A stretch of DNA of 64,000 nucleotides from Chryseobacterium sp. SN22. Its GTDB lineage: Bacteria > Bacteroidota > Bacteroidia > Flavobacteriales > Weeksellaceae. The stretch's first letter is position 1; every line of letters starts with the position of its first letter. The stretch is taken from the NCBI RefSeq assembly GCF_008329705.1, contig NZ_VTSX01000018.1:47540-111539 (forward strand). The letters run 5' to 3'. The translations under genes and the position numbers were made by a program. The notes below the pieces were generated by a model. It saw nothing but the letters and a program-made list of their open reading frames with translations, did no database searches and had not been told where the DNA came from. Shown here piece after piece: positions 9,901 through 19,630 of this stretch.

Positions 9901-10818
9901 ACTCATAAATTACTGACTTCTGTTGAAGATTACGTAAACGTTAGCGGTTCAGACTGGACGGTTGATGCTGATAAAAACGAACTGATCAAGCAGTTGATCC
10001 ACAACTACAAGATCAAGTACAACGATATCCAGGGGGTTAAAAACCGTGAGAAATTTGCGATCTCCATAGGGGACGAATTGCCTGCAGGAATCATGAAGCT
10101 GGCTAAAGTTTACATCGCTAAGAAACGTAAACTGAACGTAGGGGATAAAATGGCAGGACGTCACGGTAACAAAGGGATCGTTTCGAGAATCGTTCGTGAA
10201 GAAGATATGCCGTTCCTTGAAGACGGAACACCGGTAGACATCGTGTTGAACCCGCTTGGGGTACCTTCCCGTATGAACATCGGGCAGATCTATGAAACCG
10301 TTCTTGGATGGGCAGGTCAGAAATTAGGATTGAAGTTTGCCACGCCGATCTTCGACGGAGCAAGCCTTGACCAGATTACTGAATACACTGAGAAAGCAGG
10401 TCTTCCTAAATTCGGTCACACGTATCTTTATGACGGAGGTACCGGAGAGAGATTTACGCAGGCAGCTACCGTAGGGGTAATCTACATGCTGAAACTGGGT
10501 CACATGGTTGACGACAAGATGCACGCCCGTTCAATCGGTCCTTACTCATTAATTACGCAGCAGCCGTTAGGAGGTAAAGCGCAGTTCGGAGGTCAGAGAT
10601 TCGGAGAAATGGAGGTTTGGGCTCTTGAAGCATTCGGGGCATCCAATATCCTGAGAGAAATCCTGACGGTGAAATCGGATGACGTAATTGGTAGAGCGAA
10701 AACTTACGAAGCGATTGCAAAAGGTGAATCGATGCCTGAACCGGGTATCCCTGAATCATTCAACGTATTGCTTCACGAGTTACAAGGTCTTGGATTAGAC
10801 GTAAGACTAGAGGAATAA
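6997..10818 (+). CDS. rpoB: DNA-directed RNA polymerase subunit beta
   Basis: Catalytic core subunit of RNA polymerase, 1273 residues from the chosen start. ATG 6997 ([17 protein letters not shown]) is used because it matches the usual Flavobacteriia N-terminus, although the frame is open to 6820. Seen: the rifampicin-pocket segment [20 protein letters not shown] without a recognisable resistance change, then [19 protein letters not shown]. The flap and C-terminal regions include [13 protein letters not shown], and [18 protein letters not shown], which contacts beta prime. A lineage-type insertion rich in Lys/Glu lies near residues 905-945. rpoC follows after 84 nt and is cotranscribed. Confidence 0.98.
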   Translation: MSKTTPTTRGNQRVNFSSAKGKIITPDFLDIQIESFAEFFQLDTLPEDRRDEGLYKTFQENFPITDSRNQFVLEFLDYLVDSPRYSIDECVERGLTYSVPLKARLKLYCTDPEHEDFQTVVQDVYLGPVPYMTPSGSFIINGAERVIVTQLHRSPGVFFGQTYHANGTKLYYSRIIPFKGSWMEFTTDINSVMYAYIDRKKKLPLTTLLRAIGYESDKDILQIFDLAEEVKVSKAALKKVEGRTLAARVLNTWFEDFVDEDTGEVVSIERNEIILDRETILEKEHLDLILDAGVKSILIHKENSNEFSIIQNTLQKDPTNSEKEAVEYIYRQLRNADPPDEETARGIIEKLFFSEQRYSLGEVGRYRLNKKLSLNIPTTTEVLTKEDIIAIVRHLIELVNSKTDVDDIDHLSNRRIKTVGEQLAGQFGVGLSRIARTIKERMNVRDNEIFTPLDLVNAKTLTSVINSFFGTNQLSQFMDQTNPLSEITHKRRLSALGPGGLSRERAGFEVRDVHHTHYGRICPIETPEGPNIGLISSLGIYAKINRLGFIETPYRKVENGKIELSADPIYLNAEDEESKVIAQANVELSDNGEFETDRIIARLDGDYPVVEPNQVDLIDVAPNQISGISASLIPFLEHDDANRALMGSNMMRQAVPLLKPQAPIVGTGLEQQVARDSRILINAEGTGTVEYVDADRIVIKYERSEDEDLVQFESATKTYNLTKFRKTNQSTTITLRPNVRVGDVVEKGQVLCDGYATEKGELALGRNLVVAFMPWKGYNFEDAIVINEKVVREDWFTSIHVDEYSLEVRDTKLGMEELTADIPNVSEEATKDLDENGMIRIGAEVKPGDIMIGKITPKGESDPTPEEKLLRAIFGDKAGDVKDASLKADSSLRGVVINKKLFSRNIKDKKKRTEEKLKLEEIENTYKAKFDELRNTLIEKLNTLVSGKTSQGVKNDLDEEIIGKGVKFTHKLLTSVEDYVNVSGSDWTVDADKNELIKQLIHNYKIKYNDIQGVKNREKFAISIGDELPAGIMKLAKVYIAKKRKLNVGDKMAGRHGNKGIVSRIVREEDMPFLEDGTPVDIVLNPLGVPSRMNIGQIYETVLGWAGQKLGLKFATPIFDGASLDQITEYTEKAGLPKFGHTYLYDGGTGERFTQAATVGVIYMLKLGHMVDDKMHARSIGPYSLITQQPLGGKAQFGGQRFGEMEVWALEAFGASNILREILTVKSDDVIGRAKTYEAIAKGESMPEPGIPESFNVLLHELQGLGLDVRLEE

Positions 10819-10841
10819 TTTTAAATTTTAAATTATCAATA

Positions 10842-10859
10842 CCGGGTGGCAACACCCGG
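10842..10859 (+). other. GCAA-capped hairpin in the rpoB-rpoC spacer
   Basis: CCGGGTG (10842-10848), GCAA loop (10849-10852) and CACCCGG (10853-10859) form a perfect 7-bp stem with a GNRA-type tetraloop. AT-rich sequence follows without a T run, so it is unlikely to terminate. It may be a processing or stability element between rpoB and rpoC. Confidence 0.6.
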
Positions 10860-10866
10860 AAATTAA

Positions 10867-10901
10867 TCTAAAATCTAAAATCTAAAATTTAAAATCTAAC
10901 A
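10867..10901 (+). repeat. Five tandem TCTAAAA-type heptamers just upstream of rpoC
   Basis: Three exact copies of TCTAAAA are followed by TTTAAAA and TCTAACA. The array ends 1 nt before the rpoC ATG and so occupies the whole ribosome-binding region. No Shine-Dalgarno sequence is present. Confidence 0.85.
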
Positions 10902-10902
10902 A

Positions 10903-13900
10903 ATGTCAAATAAAAATAAATCAAGTAGATTTAATAAAATAACCATCGGTTTAGCTTCTCCGGAATCGATTCTTCAGGAATCAAGAGGGGAAGTTCTGAA
11001 GCCGGAAACCATTAACTACAGAACGCACAAGCCTGAAAGAGACGGGTTGTTCTGTGAAAAAATCTTCGGTCCCGTAAAGGATTACGAATGTGCTTGTGGT
11101 AAATACAAGAGAATTCGTTACAAAGGGATCGTTTGTGACCGTTGTGGGGTGGAAGTTACGGAGAAGAAAGTACGTAGAGAGAGAATCGGGCATATCAATC
11201 TGGTAGTTCCTATCGCTCATATCTGGTATTTCCGTTCTTTACCGAACAAAATCGGTTACCTTCTGGGAATCCCTTCCAAGAAATTGGATATGATCATCTA
11301 CTATGAAAGATATGTGGTGATCCAGCAGGGTATTGCTAAAAAATTAGACGGTTCCGACTTCGAAAATATGGAATTCTTAACGGAAGAAGAGTACCTGGAC
11401 ATCATGGAAACCCTTCCGATCGAGAACCAGTATCTTGATGATTCCGATCCGAACAAATTCATCGCCAAAATGGGTGCTGAAGCGGTTGAAGAATTGCTGA
11501 AAAGAATCGATCTTGATGCCTTGTCTTTCGACCTGAGACACAAAGCACACAACGAAGGTTCAAAACAAAGAAGAACTGAAGCGCTTAAAAGACTGAACGT
11601 TGTAGAAGCATTGAGAGGTGCCAATACAAGAATGATCAACAAGCCTGAATGGATGATCATGCGTGTGCTTCCGGTTATCCCGCCGGAATTGAGACCATTG
11701 GTTCCGTTGGATGGTGGACGTTTCGCAACTTCCGATCTAAATGACCTTTACAGAAGGGTGATTATCAGAAATAACCGTCTGAAAAGACTATTGGAGATCA
11801 AAGCTCCGGAAGTAATCCTGAGAAATGAGAAGCGTATGCTTCAGGAATCCGTAGATTCCTTATTCGACAACACAAGAAAATCTTCTGCGGTAAAATCTGA
11901 ATCCAACAGACCGTTGAAATCCCTTTCCGATTCATTGAAAGGTAAGCAGGGTCGTTTCCGTCAGAACCTATTGGGGAAAAGGGTAGATTACTCGGCACGT
12001 TCGGTAATTGTTGTAGGTCCAAACTTACAGCTTCATGAGTGCGGTATCCCTAAAGATATGGCAGCGGAACTTTACAAACCGTTCATCATCAGAAAACTGA
12101 TTGAAAGAGGGATTGTAAAAACCGTAAAATCAGCAAAAAGAATCATCGACAGAAAAGAGCCTGTCGTATATGATATCCTTGAAAACGTGATGAAAGGCCA
12201 CCCGGTTCTTCTGAACAGGGCACCTACGCTTCACAGACTGGGGATCCAGGCGTTCCAGCCTAAAATGATCGAAGGGAAAGCAATCCAGCTTCACCCGTTG
12301 GTAACAACGGCCTTCAACGCGGATTTCGATGGTGACCAGATGGCGGTACACTTGCCGCTAGGTCCTGAAGCGATCCTTGAAGCGCAGTTACTGATGTTAG
12401 GTTCTCAGAACATCCTGAACCCGGCAAACGGTTCCCCGATCACCGTACCTTCTCAGGACATGGTTCTTGGTCTTTATTTCATGACCAAAGAATTAAGCTC
12501 TACGGAAGAGATGAAAGTGAAAGGTGAAGGTCTGGCATTCTACTCTCCGGAAGAAGCGGAAATCGCTTACGCAGAAGGAAGAGTATCTCTGAATGCTAAA
12601 GTACGATGCAGGCTTCCGGTAAAAGAAGACGGCGAGATCGTTACCAGACTGATCGAAACTTCTGTGGGCAGAATCTTATTCAACCAGATTGTACCGAAGC
12701 AGGTAGGATATATCAATGAACTTCTTACTAAGAAATCATTGAGAAACGTAATCGGTAAGATCCTTGCTGATACGGATTTCCCTACTACCGTGAAGTTCCT
12801 TGATGCCATGAAAGACTTAGGGTATTCAAATGCATTCAAAGGAGGTCTTTCTTTCTCATTGGGAGACATCGTAGTTCCTGTGGAGAAGAAGCAGATGATT
12901 GCCACTTCTATTGAAACTGTTGACGAGATCAGGGCCAACTACAACATGGGTCTTATTACCGATACGGAACGTTACAACCAGGTAATCGACGTTTGGACAA
13001 ACACCAACGCAGGATTAACGGAGATGATCATGAGCAGAATGAAAACCGACCAGGGCGGATTCAACTCTGTATATATGATGCTTGATTCCGGGGCAAGGGG
13101 TTCCAAAGAACAGATCCGTCAGTTATCCGGGATGAGAGGTTTGATGGCCAAGCCGCAGAAAGCCGGTTCTACCGGAGCGGAGATCATCGAAAACCCGATC
13201 CTTGCCAACTTTAAGGAAGGTCTTTCCATCTTGGAATACTTTATCTCTACCCACGGTGCCCGTAAAGGTCTTGCGGATACCGCTCTTAAGACGGCCGATG
13301 CCGGTTACTTAACGAGAAGGTTGGTAGACGTTGCACAGGACGTTATCGTTACAGAAGACGACTGTGGAACTTTAAGAGGTACAGAAGTTACGGCACTTAA
13401 GAAAAATGACGAGATCGTTGAAAGAATCTCCGAAAGAATCTTAGGTAGAGTATCATTACATAATATTTACGATCCTGAAAGCGATGAGTTAATCATCAAT
13501 GCTGATGAAGTGATCAACGAAGTATTTGCCAGAAGAATTGAAGAAGCTGGACTGGAAGCGGTTGAAGTACGTTCACCGTTAACTTGTGAAGCAAAGAAAG
13601 GAATCTGTGCTAAATGCTACGGTAGAAACCTGGCAACAGGTAAAACCATTCACATGGGTGAAGCAGTAGGGGTAATTGCAGCACAGTCCATCGGGGAACC
13701 GGGTACTCAGCTTACGTTGAGAACCTTCCACCAGGGGGGTACTGCAGGAAACGTTTCCGAAAATCCATCCATCGTGGCAAGAAGAGACGGTATCGTTGAA
13801 ATGGACGAGATCAGAACCATTACTTCTGAAGATGAAAACGGTAACACGGCTGAGGTAGTGGTTTCCCGTTCAACGGAATTCAGATTGGTGGCGGATAACG

Positions 13901-15168
13901 AATCCAGAACACCATTAATGGTAGCCAACGTACCTTACGGTTCCATATTGGCTGTGAAACCGGGTGATAAGGTGAAGAAAGGTGATGTGATCTGTAAGTG
14001 GGATGCCTACAACGCGGTAATCATTGCTGAGACTTCCGGTAAAGTAGAATACGAGGATATTATCCAGGGGGTTTCATTCCAGTTGGAAATCGACGAAGCG
14101 ACAGGTTTCGAAGAAAAAGTAATCTCCGAATCCAGAAATAAGAAAGCCGTACCTACTCTGAAAGTGGTAGATTCCAAAGGGGTTGAGCAGAAAGCATACA
14201 ACTTACCGGTAGGAGCCCACTTAATGGTCAACGATGGTGAAAAGATCAAGGCCGGTAAAGTCTTAATCAAGATCCCGAGAAAATCTGCAAAAGCAGGGGA
14301 TATCACCGGGGGTCTTCCGAGAGTTACCGAATTATTCGAAGCAAGAAACCCATCCAACCCGGCAGTGGTTACAGAAATCGACGGGGTGGTTTCTTACGGA
14401 AAAATCAAGAGAGGTAACCGGGAACTTATCGTTGAAGCGAAAACAGGCGAAAGAAAAATCTACCTGGTTAAATTATCCAACCAGATCCTGGTACAGGAAA
14501 ATGACTTCGTAAGAGCAGGTTCACCGCTTTCCGACGGTTCCATTACTCCGGATGATATCTTAAGAATCAAAGGTCCAACGGCGGTTCAGGAATATCTGGT
14601 AAATGAAATTCAGGAAGTTTACCGTCTTCAGGGGGTAAAAATCGACGACAAGCACTTCGAAATCATCGTTAGACAGATGATGACCAAAGTATCGATCGTG
14701 GATGGTGGAGATACCCAGTTCCTTGAAGGAGCCCTTGAGCACAAATACGACTTCCTGGAAGAAAACAACAGGGTATTCGGTCTTAAAGTGGTTGTTGACG
14801 CAGGAGATTCCAAAGTATTCCAGCCAGGTCAGATGATCACGGCAAGAGAACTGAGAGACGAAAACTCCAAGCTGAAACGTGAAGACCAGGCATTGGTTCA
14901 GGTAAGAGAAGCTCTGCCGGCTACAGCAACCCCTGTGTTACAGGGTATCACCAGAGCAGCTCTTCAGACGAAATCTTTCATGTCTGCCGCATCGTTCCAG
15001 GAAACTACAAAAGTACTGAACGAAGCTGCAGTAGCAGGTAAGGTAGATGATCTGAACGGTCTTAAGGAAAATGTAATCGTAGGACACAGAATCCCTGCAG
15101 GTACAGGTCTTAAAGAATATCAGAATGTGATCGTAGGTTCTAAAAAAGAATTCGAAGATCTTAACTAA
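10903..15168 (+). CDS. rpoC: DNA-directed RNA polymerase subunit beta prime
   Basis: Catalytic core subunit of RNA polymerase, 1421 residues. The N-terminal zinc-binding cysteines are in [20 protein letters not shown] (about residues 62-82). The active-site motif [15 protein letters not shown], whose three Asp bind catalytic magnesium, is near 470-484. The second zinc site ([14 protein letters not shown]) is near 895, followed by the trigger-loop region [16 protein letters not shown]. The C-terminal part ([10 protein letters not shown]) contacts omega in this family. Length is typical for Bacteroidota. The start lies directly after a heptamer repeat rather than a Shine-Dalgarno sequence. A DUF3467 gene follows after 86 nt. 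Confidence 0.98.
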   Translation: MSNKNKSSRFNKITIGLASPESILQESRGEVLKPETINYRTHKPERDGLFCEKIFGPVKDYECACGKYKRIRYKGIVCDRCGVEVTEKKVRRERIGHINLVVPIAHIWYFRSLPNKIGYLLGIPSKKLDMIIYYERYVVIQQGIAKKLDGSDFENMEFLTEEEYLDIMETLPIENQYLDDSDPNKFIAKMGAEAVEELLKRIDLDALSFDLRHKAHNEGSKQRRTEALKRLNVVEALRGANTRMINKPEWMIMRVLPVIPPELRPLVPLDGGRFATSDLNDLYRRVIIRNNRLKRLLEIKAPEVILRNEKRMLQESVDSLFDNTRKSSAVKSESNRPLKSLSDSLKGKQGRFRQNLLGKRVDYSARSVIVVGPNLQLHECGIPKDMAAELYKPFIIRKLIERGIVKTVKSAKRIIDRKEPVVYDILENVMKGHPVLLNRAPTLHRLGIQAFQPKMIEGKAIQLHPLVTTAFNADFDGDQMAVHLPLGPEAILEAQLLMLGSQNILNPANGSPITVPSQDMVLGLYFMTKELSSTEEMKVKGEGLAFYSPEEAEIAYAEGRVSLNAKVRCRLPVKEDGEIVTRLIETSVGRILFNQIVPKQVGYINELLTKKSLRNVIGKILADTDFPTTVKFLDAMKDLGYSNAFKGGLSFSLGDIVVPVEKKQMIATSIETVDEIRANYNMGLITDTERYNQVIDVWTNTNAGLTEMIMSRMKTDQGGFNSVYMMLDSGARGSKEQIRQLSGMRGLMAKPQKAGSTGAEIIENPILANFKEGLSILEYFISTHGARKGLADTALKTADAGYLTRRLVDVAQDVIVTEDDCGTLRGTEVTALKKNDEIVERISERILGRVSLHNIYDPESDELIINADEVINEVFARRIEEAGLEAVEVRSPLTCEAKKGICAKCYGRNLATGKTIHMGEAVGVIAAQSIGEPGTQLTLRTFHQGGTAGNVSENPSIVARRDGIVEMDEIRTITSEDENGNTAEVVVSRSTEFRLVADNESRTPLMVANVPYGSILAVKPGDKVKKGDVICKWDAYNAVIIAETSGKVEYEDIIQGVSFQLEIDEATGFEEKVISESRNKKAVPTLKVVDSKGVEQKAYNLPVGAHLMVNDGEKIKAGKVLIKIPRKSAKAGDITGGLPRVTELFEARNPSNPAVVTEIDGVVSYGKIKRGNRELIVEAKTGERKIYLVKLSNQILVQENDFVRAGSPLSDGSITPDDILRIKGPTAVQEYLVNEIQEVYRLQGVKIDDKHFEIIVRQMMTKVSIVDGGDTQFLEGALEHKYDFLEENNRVFGLKVVVDAGDSKVFQPGQMITARELRDENSKLKREDQALVQVREALPATATPVLQGITRAALQTKSFMSAASFQETTKVLNEAAVAGKVDDLNGLKENVIVGHRIPAGTGLKEYQNVIVGSKKEFEDLN

Positions 15169-15176
15169 AATTAATG

Positions 15177-15235
15177 ATTCGGAAATTTGAGGTTTGGATT
15201 TATTTTTATATTTTCACAACCTCAAAATTTCGAAT
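15177..15235 (+). other. Long inverted repeat between rpoC and the DUF3467 gene
   Basis: An 18-nt arm at 15177-15194 (ATTCGGAAATTTGAGGTT) pairs with 15218-15235 (AACCTCAAAATTTCGAAT), with two internal mismatches and a 23-nt loop. A-rich sequence follows on the plus strand, so it is a poor terminator in that direction. It may modulate rpoC-DUF3467 read-through or message stability. Confidence 0.55.
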
Positions 15236-15254
15236 AAAAAAATATTTATAACAA

Positions 15255-15560
15255 ATGGACAACAATCAAAATCCACAAGACGGAAACATCAACATCGAAT
15301 TAAACGAAATGGTAGCAGCGGGTATCTATGCTAACTTAGCTTTGGTAAACCACTCTCCATCTGAATTCGTAGTAGATTTCATCCAGTTAATGCCAGGTGT
15401 ACAACAGGCTAAAGTAAGATCAAGAGTTATTCTTGCTCCGCTTCACGCTAAAAGAGTACTTTCTGCTCTTCAGCAGAACATTGCTAACTATGAGCAGCAA
15501 TTTGGAGAAATCAAAGAAGTTGAGCCTTTCGTATTAGGAGGAAACAACGTACAAGCTTAA
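15255..15560 (+). CDS. DUF3467 family protein
   Basis: Small 101-residue cytosolic protein found next to rpoC across Bacteroidota. It shows the family core GIYANLALVNHSPSEFVVDF, then the MPGVQQAKVRSRVILAPLHAKR segment and a C-terminal helix (LSALQQNIANYEQQFGE). No catalytic residues are apparent and its function is unknown. The conserved position after rpoC suggests a link to transcription or to growth-rate-linked expression. It ends the operon, with a terminator about 25 nt downstream. Confidence 0.9.
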   Translation: MDNNQNPQDGNINIELNEMVAAGIYANLALVNHSPSEFVVDFIQLMPGVQQAKVRSRVILAPLHAKRVLSALQQNIANYEQQFGEIKEVEPFVLGGNNVQA

Positions 15561-15585
15561 GATTTTTCTTATATAAAAATAAAGT

Positions 15586-15611
15586 GCCCCGATTATTCGG
15601 GGTATTTTTTA
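15586..15611 (+). terminator. Intrinsic terminator ending the rpoBC-DUF3467 unit
   Basis: GCCCCGA (15586-15592) pairs with TCGGGGT (15597-15603, one wobble) around a 4-nt loop, followed by ATTTTTT. Confidence 0.88.
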
Positions 15612-15706
15612 TTCATTGATATTTAATTAATTTTATCTATATACCGGATCGGTTGATAATTTATTAGAATTTTATAAAAATTAATAAAATTATCATTACA
15701 CTTAGC

Positions 15707-15714
15707 TATATTTG
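15707..15714 (+). promoter_or_regulatory. -7 box upstream of the Asp-box protein gene
   Basis: TATATTTG matches TAnnTTTG and lies 15 nt before the ATG at 15730. No TTG is found at the expected -33 spacing, so the promoter is weak or needs an activator. Confidence 0.45.
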
Positions 15715-15729
15715 CACAAAATATATAAA

Positions 15730-18561
15730 ATGAAACGATATTTTATTTTTGGTGCAGTGCTGTGTACAACTACAGTAATGTATAGCCAGGATAATTCCAT
15801 TCATAAAAATCAGAAACACCTTCAGGAGCTGTATGGGAAATATGACAAAGGCCTGAAAAAACTGCATAAAGCCGCAAAGTCAGCCGGTATTCCGCCCAAT
15901 GCTTATAACGAAGAAGATTATAAAAGAACAATGGATCCGCTAACCGGAGACAATGGCTTCTATAAGCTTGCCAAACTGAATCAGGAAATCGAACAGGGAA
16001 GATATGCACCGACAAAACCGATGTCTTTTATTCCGGGAAGCGGATCTTCTACCGGGAAAATAATCAATGAGCCTTGGATCGAGAGAGGTCCTTACAGTGT
16101 AGGCGGGAGAACCCGTGCTATTATGTATGATCCCAATGATCCTGCCGGCAAAAGGGTTTTTGCGGGAGGCGTTTCCGGAGGGCTTTGGGTAAATCAGGAT
16201 CCTTCCGTCAGTACCAATGAATGGACCCCGCTGAGTACCTTCTGGGCAAATACCTCTATTTCTTCTATTGCTTATGACCCTAATAATCCCCAGATCATTT
16301 ACGTCGGAACCGGCGAATCTTCAACGTCTGATGCCATAGGTTCGGGAATCTGGAAATCCACCAACGGAGGAAATACCTGGACCCAGATTTTTACCATTAC
16401 CCCAACCTATTCCGGAAGCATAAGAAACGGAAACTTTTACATCAATGACATTAAAGTCAGGAATAATGCCGGGGTCTCTGAAGTATATGCAGGTGTCAGC
16501 GGCGCCTACAATGACGGAGCATTTAACGGTCTGAACCAGGCCGGATTGTATAAATCGACCAATGGTGGAACTACTTTTACAAAAAACACCAGTTTATTAG
16601 CCCTTAATACAAACACCGGATTGCCAAGCTCGACAGGATATTCTATTCAGCAGATCGAAATCGGGGCGGATAATTCGGTTTGGGTTTCTACCAGAACTTC
16701 AGTATTCTCCAATATAAGTTCAGGAGGACGGATCTTAAAATCGGCAGATGGAAATACCTTCACTGAAGTATATAATGTCGGGAATGCCGGTTCCAGAGTG
16801 AATTTCACACTTTCCAGAACTGATACCAATAAAGTATATGCTTTCATGCAGGGAGCCAGCAGTAGTTCTGAGCCAATCCGTATCGCCAGATCTACAGATG
16901 GCGGAACAACGTGGCAGGCCACCAACGATCCATCACCGGTAATTACGCTTCCAACAGCTACGGATACCGGTATTCCGGCCAATGATTTTACGAGAGGACA
17001 ATCTTTTTATGATCTTATTATTGCTGCCGATCCTTTGAACGACAATATCGTTTATATCGGGGGAATTGATCTTTATAAATCCATCAACGGAGGAGCCAGC
17101 TGGTCACAGATCTCGAAATGGTCGAACAACAATAATATGGCTAACCTACCGGTTACCCAGGTTCACGCAGACCAGCATGAAATTGTGTTCAACCCGTTCA
17201 ACAACTATGCAACCAATCAGATGTTATTTGGGAATGACGGCGGAATCTATTTTGCAGCCAACAAAAATAATATTGCTACTGCAGGCGGTTTTGCAGCCCG
17301 GAATACAAGATATAACGTAACGCAGTTTTATACAGCGATGCTGAATCCTATAAAAACATCGGCTGATGAAGAAATGCTGGCGGGAGCCCAGGATAACGGC
17401 TCATGGTGGCTGTATGGTGCTCCGCAGTCCAATAATTTCCTGACCAGCCAGGCAGCTACTTCCGGCGACGGAATGTATACCGAATATGATGATCTGGATA
17501 ATTATGAAATTGCCAGTTATGTTTACAATAATCATTATCTACTGACAAGCGGCACTTATTACCTTATTTCAAGTGCTAACAGAAATGCATACGGGCATTT
17601 CGTAAATGAAATCGCATTAGACAGGATCAATAACGTATTTTATTCGTACCGTGCAGGCTTAACCCTTTTCAGGACAGCTGGCCTTTCTGCAACTTCAACA
17701 TCATTCACCAACGTTACCATGACGTTAGGAACGGCACAGACGAATGAGCAGATTTCATGGATGAAAGTTTCTCCTTACACCACGGCTTCCACTACATTAT
17801 TTGTAGGAACCAACCTGGGAAGAATCTTTAAAGTAACCAATGCCAATACCACATCGTATGTATCTTCTCTGCTTACCACACCGGCTGTGGGAACAATCTC
17901 CGACATCGAATTCGGAGCCGGCGAAAATGAAATCATTGTGACGCTGTCCAATTATAACCTTACCAGCGTGTTCTTCTCAACGGACGGCGGAACAACGTGG
18001 CAGAATAAAGAAGGAAACCTTCCGGATATGCCGGTAAGAACGGTTCTAAGAAATCCTGATGATGCCAACGAAGTTATTCTGGGAACCGAAATGGGGGTAT
18101 GGGGAACTACGAATTTCCTTTCCTCATCTCCGACCTGGGCTTCCATTACCGGAAATATCGGAAACGTGAGGGTGACCAACTTGGATTACCGGCCATCTAC
18201 CAGAACCGTTTTGGTTTCTACTTATGGAAGAGGAGCATGGACCACCCAAAACACGCTCGTCAATTTGGCAACCGGAGAAGTAAAATCTAAAAAAGACGGC
18301 ATAAGAATATATCCGAATCCGTCCAAAGGAATTTCACATCTCCGATTCGATACAGCTGAGTACAACGCGGTAGACATCAGCATTTTCGATGCATCCGGAA
18401 GATTGGTGTATTCAAAGAAGAACGTAAGATCCGATGAGGAATTCGGGCAGCGTTTAACCCCCGGAGGCTACATACTGAAAGCCGAAGCCAAAGGAAAAAC
18501 GGTATACAGCGGAAACTATCTCGTGCTGGGCAAAGTCAAAGATGACGGGGACGATGATTAA
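15730..18561 (+). CDS. T9SS-secreted Asp-box/BNR beta-propeller protein
   Basis: Large extracellular protein, 943 residues from ATG 15730. That start is chosen because MKRYFIFGAVLCTTTVMYSQ is a complete signal peptide, although the frame is open to 15712. The body resembles sortilin/VPS10-like propellers with repeated Asp-box motifs: STNGGNTW near 209, STNGGTTF near 275, STDGGTTW near 388, SINGGASW near 450 and STDGGTTW near 750. The C-terminal 80 residues form a T9SS sorting domain (IRIYPNPSKG, SIFDASGRLV), ending in an acidic DDGDDD tail. Proteins of this kind bind glycans or proteins at the cell surface, and no hydrolase active site is recognisable. The next gene overlaps the stop by 1 nt. 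Confidence 0.85.
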   Translation: MKRYFIFGAVLCTTTVMYSQDNSIHKNQKHLQELYGKYDKGLKKLHKAAKSAGIPPNAYNEEDYKRTMDPLTGDNGFYKLAKLNQEIEQGRYAPTKPMSFIPGSGSSTGKIINEPWIERGPYSVGGRTRAIMYDPNDPAGKRVFAGGVSGGLWVNQDPSVSTNEWTPLSTFWANTSISSIAYDPNNPQIIYVGTGESSTSDAIGSGIWKSTNGGNTWTQIFTITPTYSGSIRNGNFYINDIKVRNNAGVSEVYAGVSGAYNDGAFNGLNQAGLYKSTNGGTTFTKNTSLLALNTNTGLPSSTGYSIQQIEIGADNSVWVSTRTSVFSNISSGGRILKSADGNTFTEVYNVGNAGSRVNFTLSRTDTNKVYAFMQGASSSSEPIRIARSTDGGTTWQATNDPSPVITLPTATDTGIPANDFTRGQSFYDLIIAADPLNDNIVYIGGIDLYKSINGGASWSQISKWSNNNNMANLPVTQVHADQHEIVFNPFNNYATNQMLFGNDGGIYFAANKNNIATAGGFAARNTRYNVTQFYTAMLNPIKTSADEEMLAGAQDNGSWWLYGAPQSNNFLTSQAATSGDGMYTEYDDLDNYEIASYVYNNHYLLTSGTYYLISSANRNAYGHFVNEIALDRINNVFYSYRAGLTLFRTAGLSATSTSFTNVTMTLGTAQTNEQISWMKVSPYTTASTTLFVGTNLGRIFKVTNANTTSYVSSLLTTPAVGTISDIEFGAGENEIIVTLSNYNLTSVFFSTDGGTTWQNKEGNLPDMPVRTVLRNPDDANEVILGTEMGVWGTTNFLSSSPTWASITGNIGNVRVTNLDYRPSTRTVLVSTYGRGAWTTQNTLVNLATGEVKSKKDGIRIYPNPSKGISHLRFDTAEYNAVDISIFDASGRLVYSKKNVRSDEEFGQRLTPGGYILKAEAKGKTVYSGNYLVLGKVKDDGDDD

Positions 18562-19031
18562 TGAATAATCAATTATTGACAATACTATTTTGGATACTGG
18601 CGCTTTCCTGTAAAGCGCCGGTTTCTTCATATCAGAATAACAGGGTGACTTTGGTTTCTGCTGAAAAGTCAGCATGGTCCGGCGGAAGGCCCGGAATACG
18701 GGGAATACTCTATACCGTGGCTTTAAAATCTGAAAACAGCAAAGATCACATTACCGTTAAAACTTTCAGAGCAGAAGGAAATACAGTAAGCTTCAGGCAG
18801 ATTGGTTCGGGAAATACAGCTAGTGTAAAAGGTAATTTTCAGATGGCTGATGAGACCAATAATTTTACCTATCCTTCTTCCGGAGTACCCGCTGAAAAAC
18901 CGGTTATTTTGAATCAAAAAGACAGCTGGATCGAGTATACACTAAATGATTCCGGAAAAAAATACAGAATCGTGATTCCTGAATTTACTACGGTAGAACC
19001 TGAGGGAGAATTGATCCCACGGCGACCATAA
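18561..19031 (+). CDS. Lipoprotein of unknown function
   Basis: 156 residues. The hydrophobic N-terminus ends in a lipobox-like LALSC, so Cys17 is probably lipidated and the protein is membrane-anchored. The rest is beta-rich and soluble, ending TVEPEGELIPRRP. I do not recognise a family. Its ATG shares the final A of the preceding TAA stop, so translation is coupled to the Asp-box protein, and the two may act at the same surface. Export follows from the signal, but function is unknown. Confidence 0.75.
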   Translation: MNNQLLTILFWILALSCKAPVSSYQNNRVTLVSAEKSAWSGGRPGIRGILYTVALKSENSKDHITVKTFRAEGNTVSFRQIGSGNTASVKGNFQMADETNNFTYPSSGVPAEKPVILNQKDSWIEYTLNDSGKKYRIVIPEFTTVEPEGELIPRRP

Positions 19032-19042
19032 TCTCTTATTTC

Positions 19043-19615
19043 TTGATTAAAAAACTATTTTTTATATTCCTTTTTATTCGTTTCCTGATCGTATTGATGA
19101 ATACGGTTTATCCTGCGGTTTCCTACATCAAAGGTGCGCTTTATAAAAGCACCCAGTATCATATTTTAAATCATGGAACCGGTACGTCCGAAACCGTTTC
19201 TTTTTCAGAAAAAGAATTAATAAACGCTGAATGGAAAGAAAAAAAAGAATTTGTCCTGAATGGGTTTTCCTATGACATCATTAAAGTAGATCTTAAAAAC
19301 GGACAAAAATATTACCGCTGTTATTTTGACAAAAAAGATATCGTTATCAACTCCATCCTAAAGTTCTCGGGATTTTTCGTGACAAAAAAAGTGTATGCCT
19401 GGCGGCATTTTAATCTACCTGTACAGCACAAAAAAGTCATAAAAACATCAGGCTTTTTTATTGTTTCCGGCTCCGGGCAGCCGGATCTTTTTACTTTTTG
19501 TTTTAAATCTGAATCAGATTATTTAAATCGGTTGGAAAATACCTATGATTTGTCTGTTGTAATTCCGCCTCCGGAAGAAAGTTCATCCCCTGAAAAACTT
19601 TTAAACGACAAATAA
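19043..19615 (+). CDS. Membrane-anchored protein of unknown function (TTG start)
   Basis: 190 residues read from TTG at 19043, 11 nt after the previous stop. The start is chosen because it gives a complete N-terminal transmembrane helix (KKLFFIFLFIRFLIVLMN). The first in-frame ATG, at residue 19, would cut the helix away. The remainder is a soluble, Lys-rich beta-type domain with no family I recognise. It is part of a run with the Asp-box protein and the lipoprotein, and a TonB-dependent receptor starts 15 nt later. Confidence 0.65.
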   Translation: MIKKLFFIFLFIRFLIVLMNTVYPAVSYIKGALYKSTQYHILNHGTGTSETVSFSEKELINAEWKEKKEFVLNGFSYDIIKVDLKNGQKYYRCYFDKKDIVINSILKFSGFFVTKKVYAWRHFNLPVQHKKVIKTSGFFIVSGSGQPDLFTFCFKSESDYLNRLENTYDLSVVIPPPEESSSPEKLLNDK

Positions 19616-19630
19616 TTAATTTTAAAATCA

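Noticed and set aside
10867..10901. Heptamer array as a CRISPR or satellite
   Set aside because: Units are 7 nt with no spacers; it is a simple tandem repeat.
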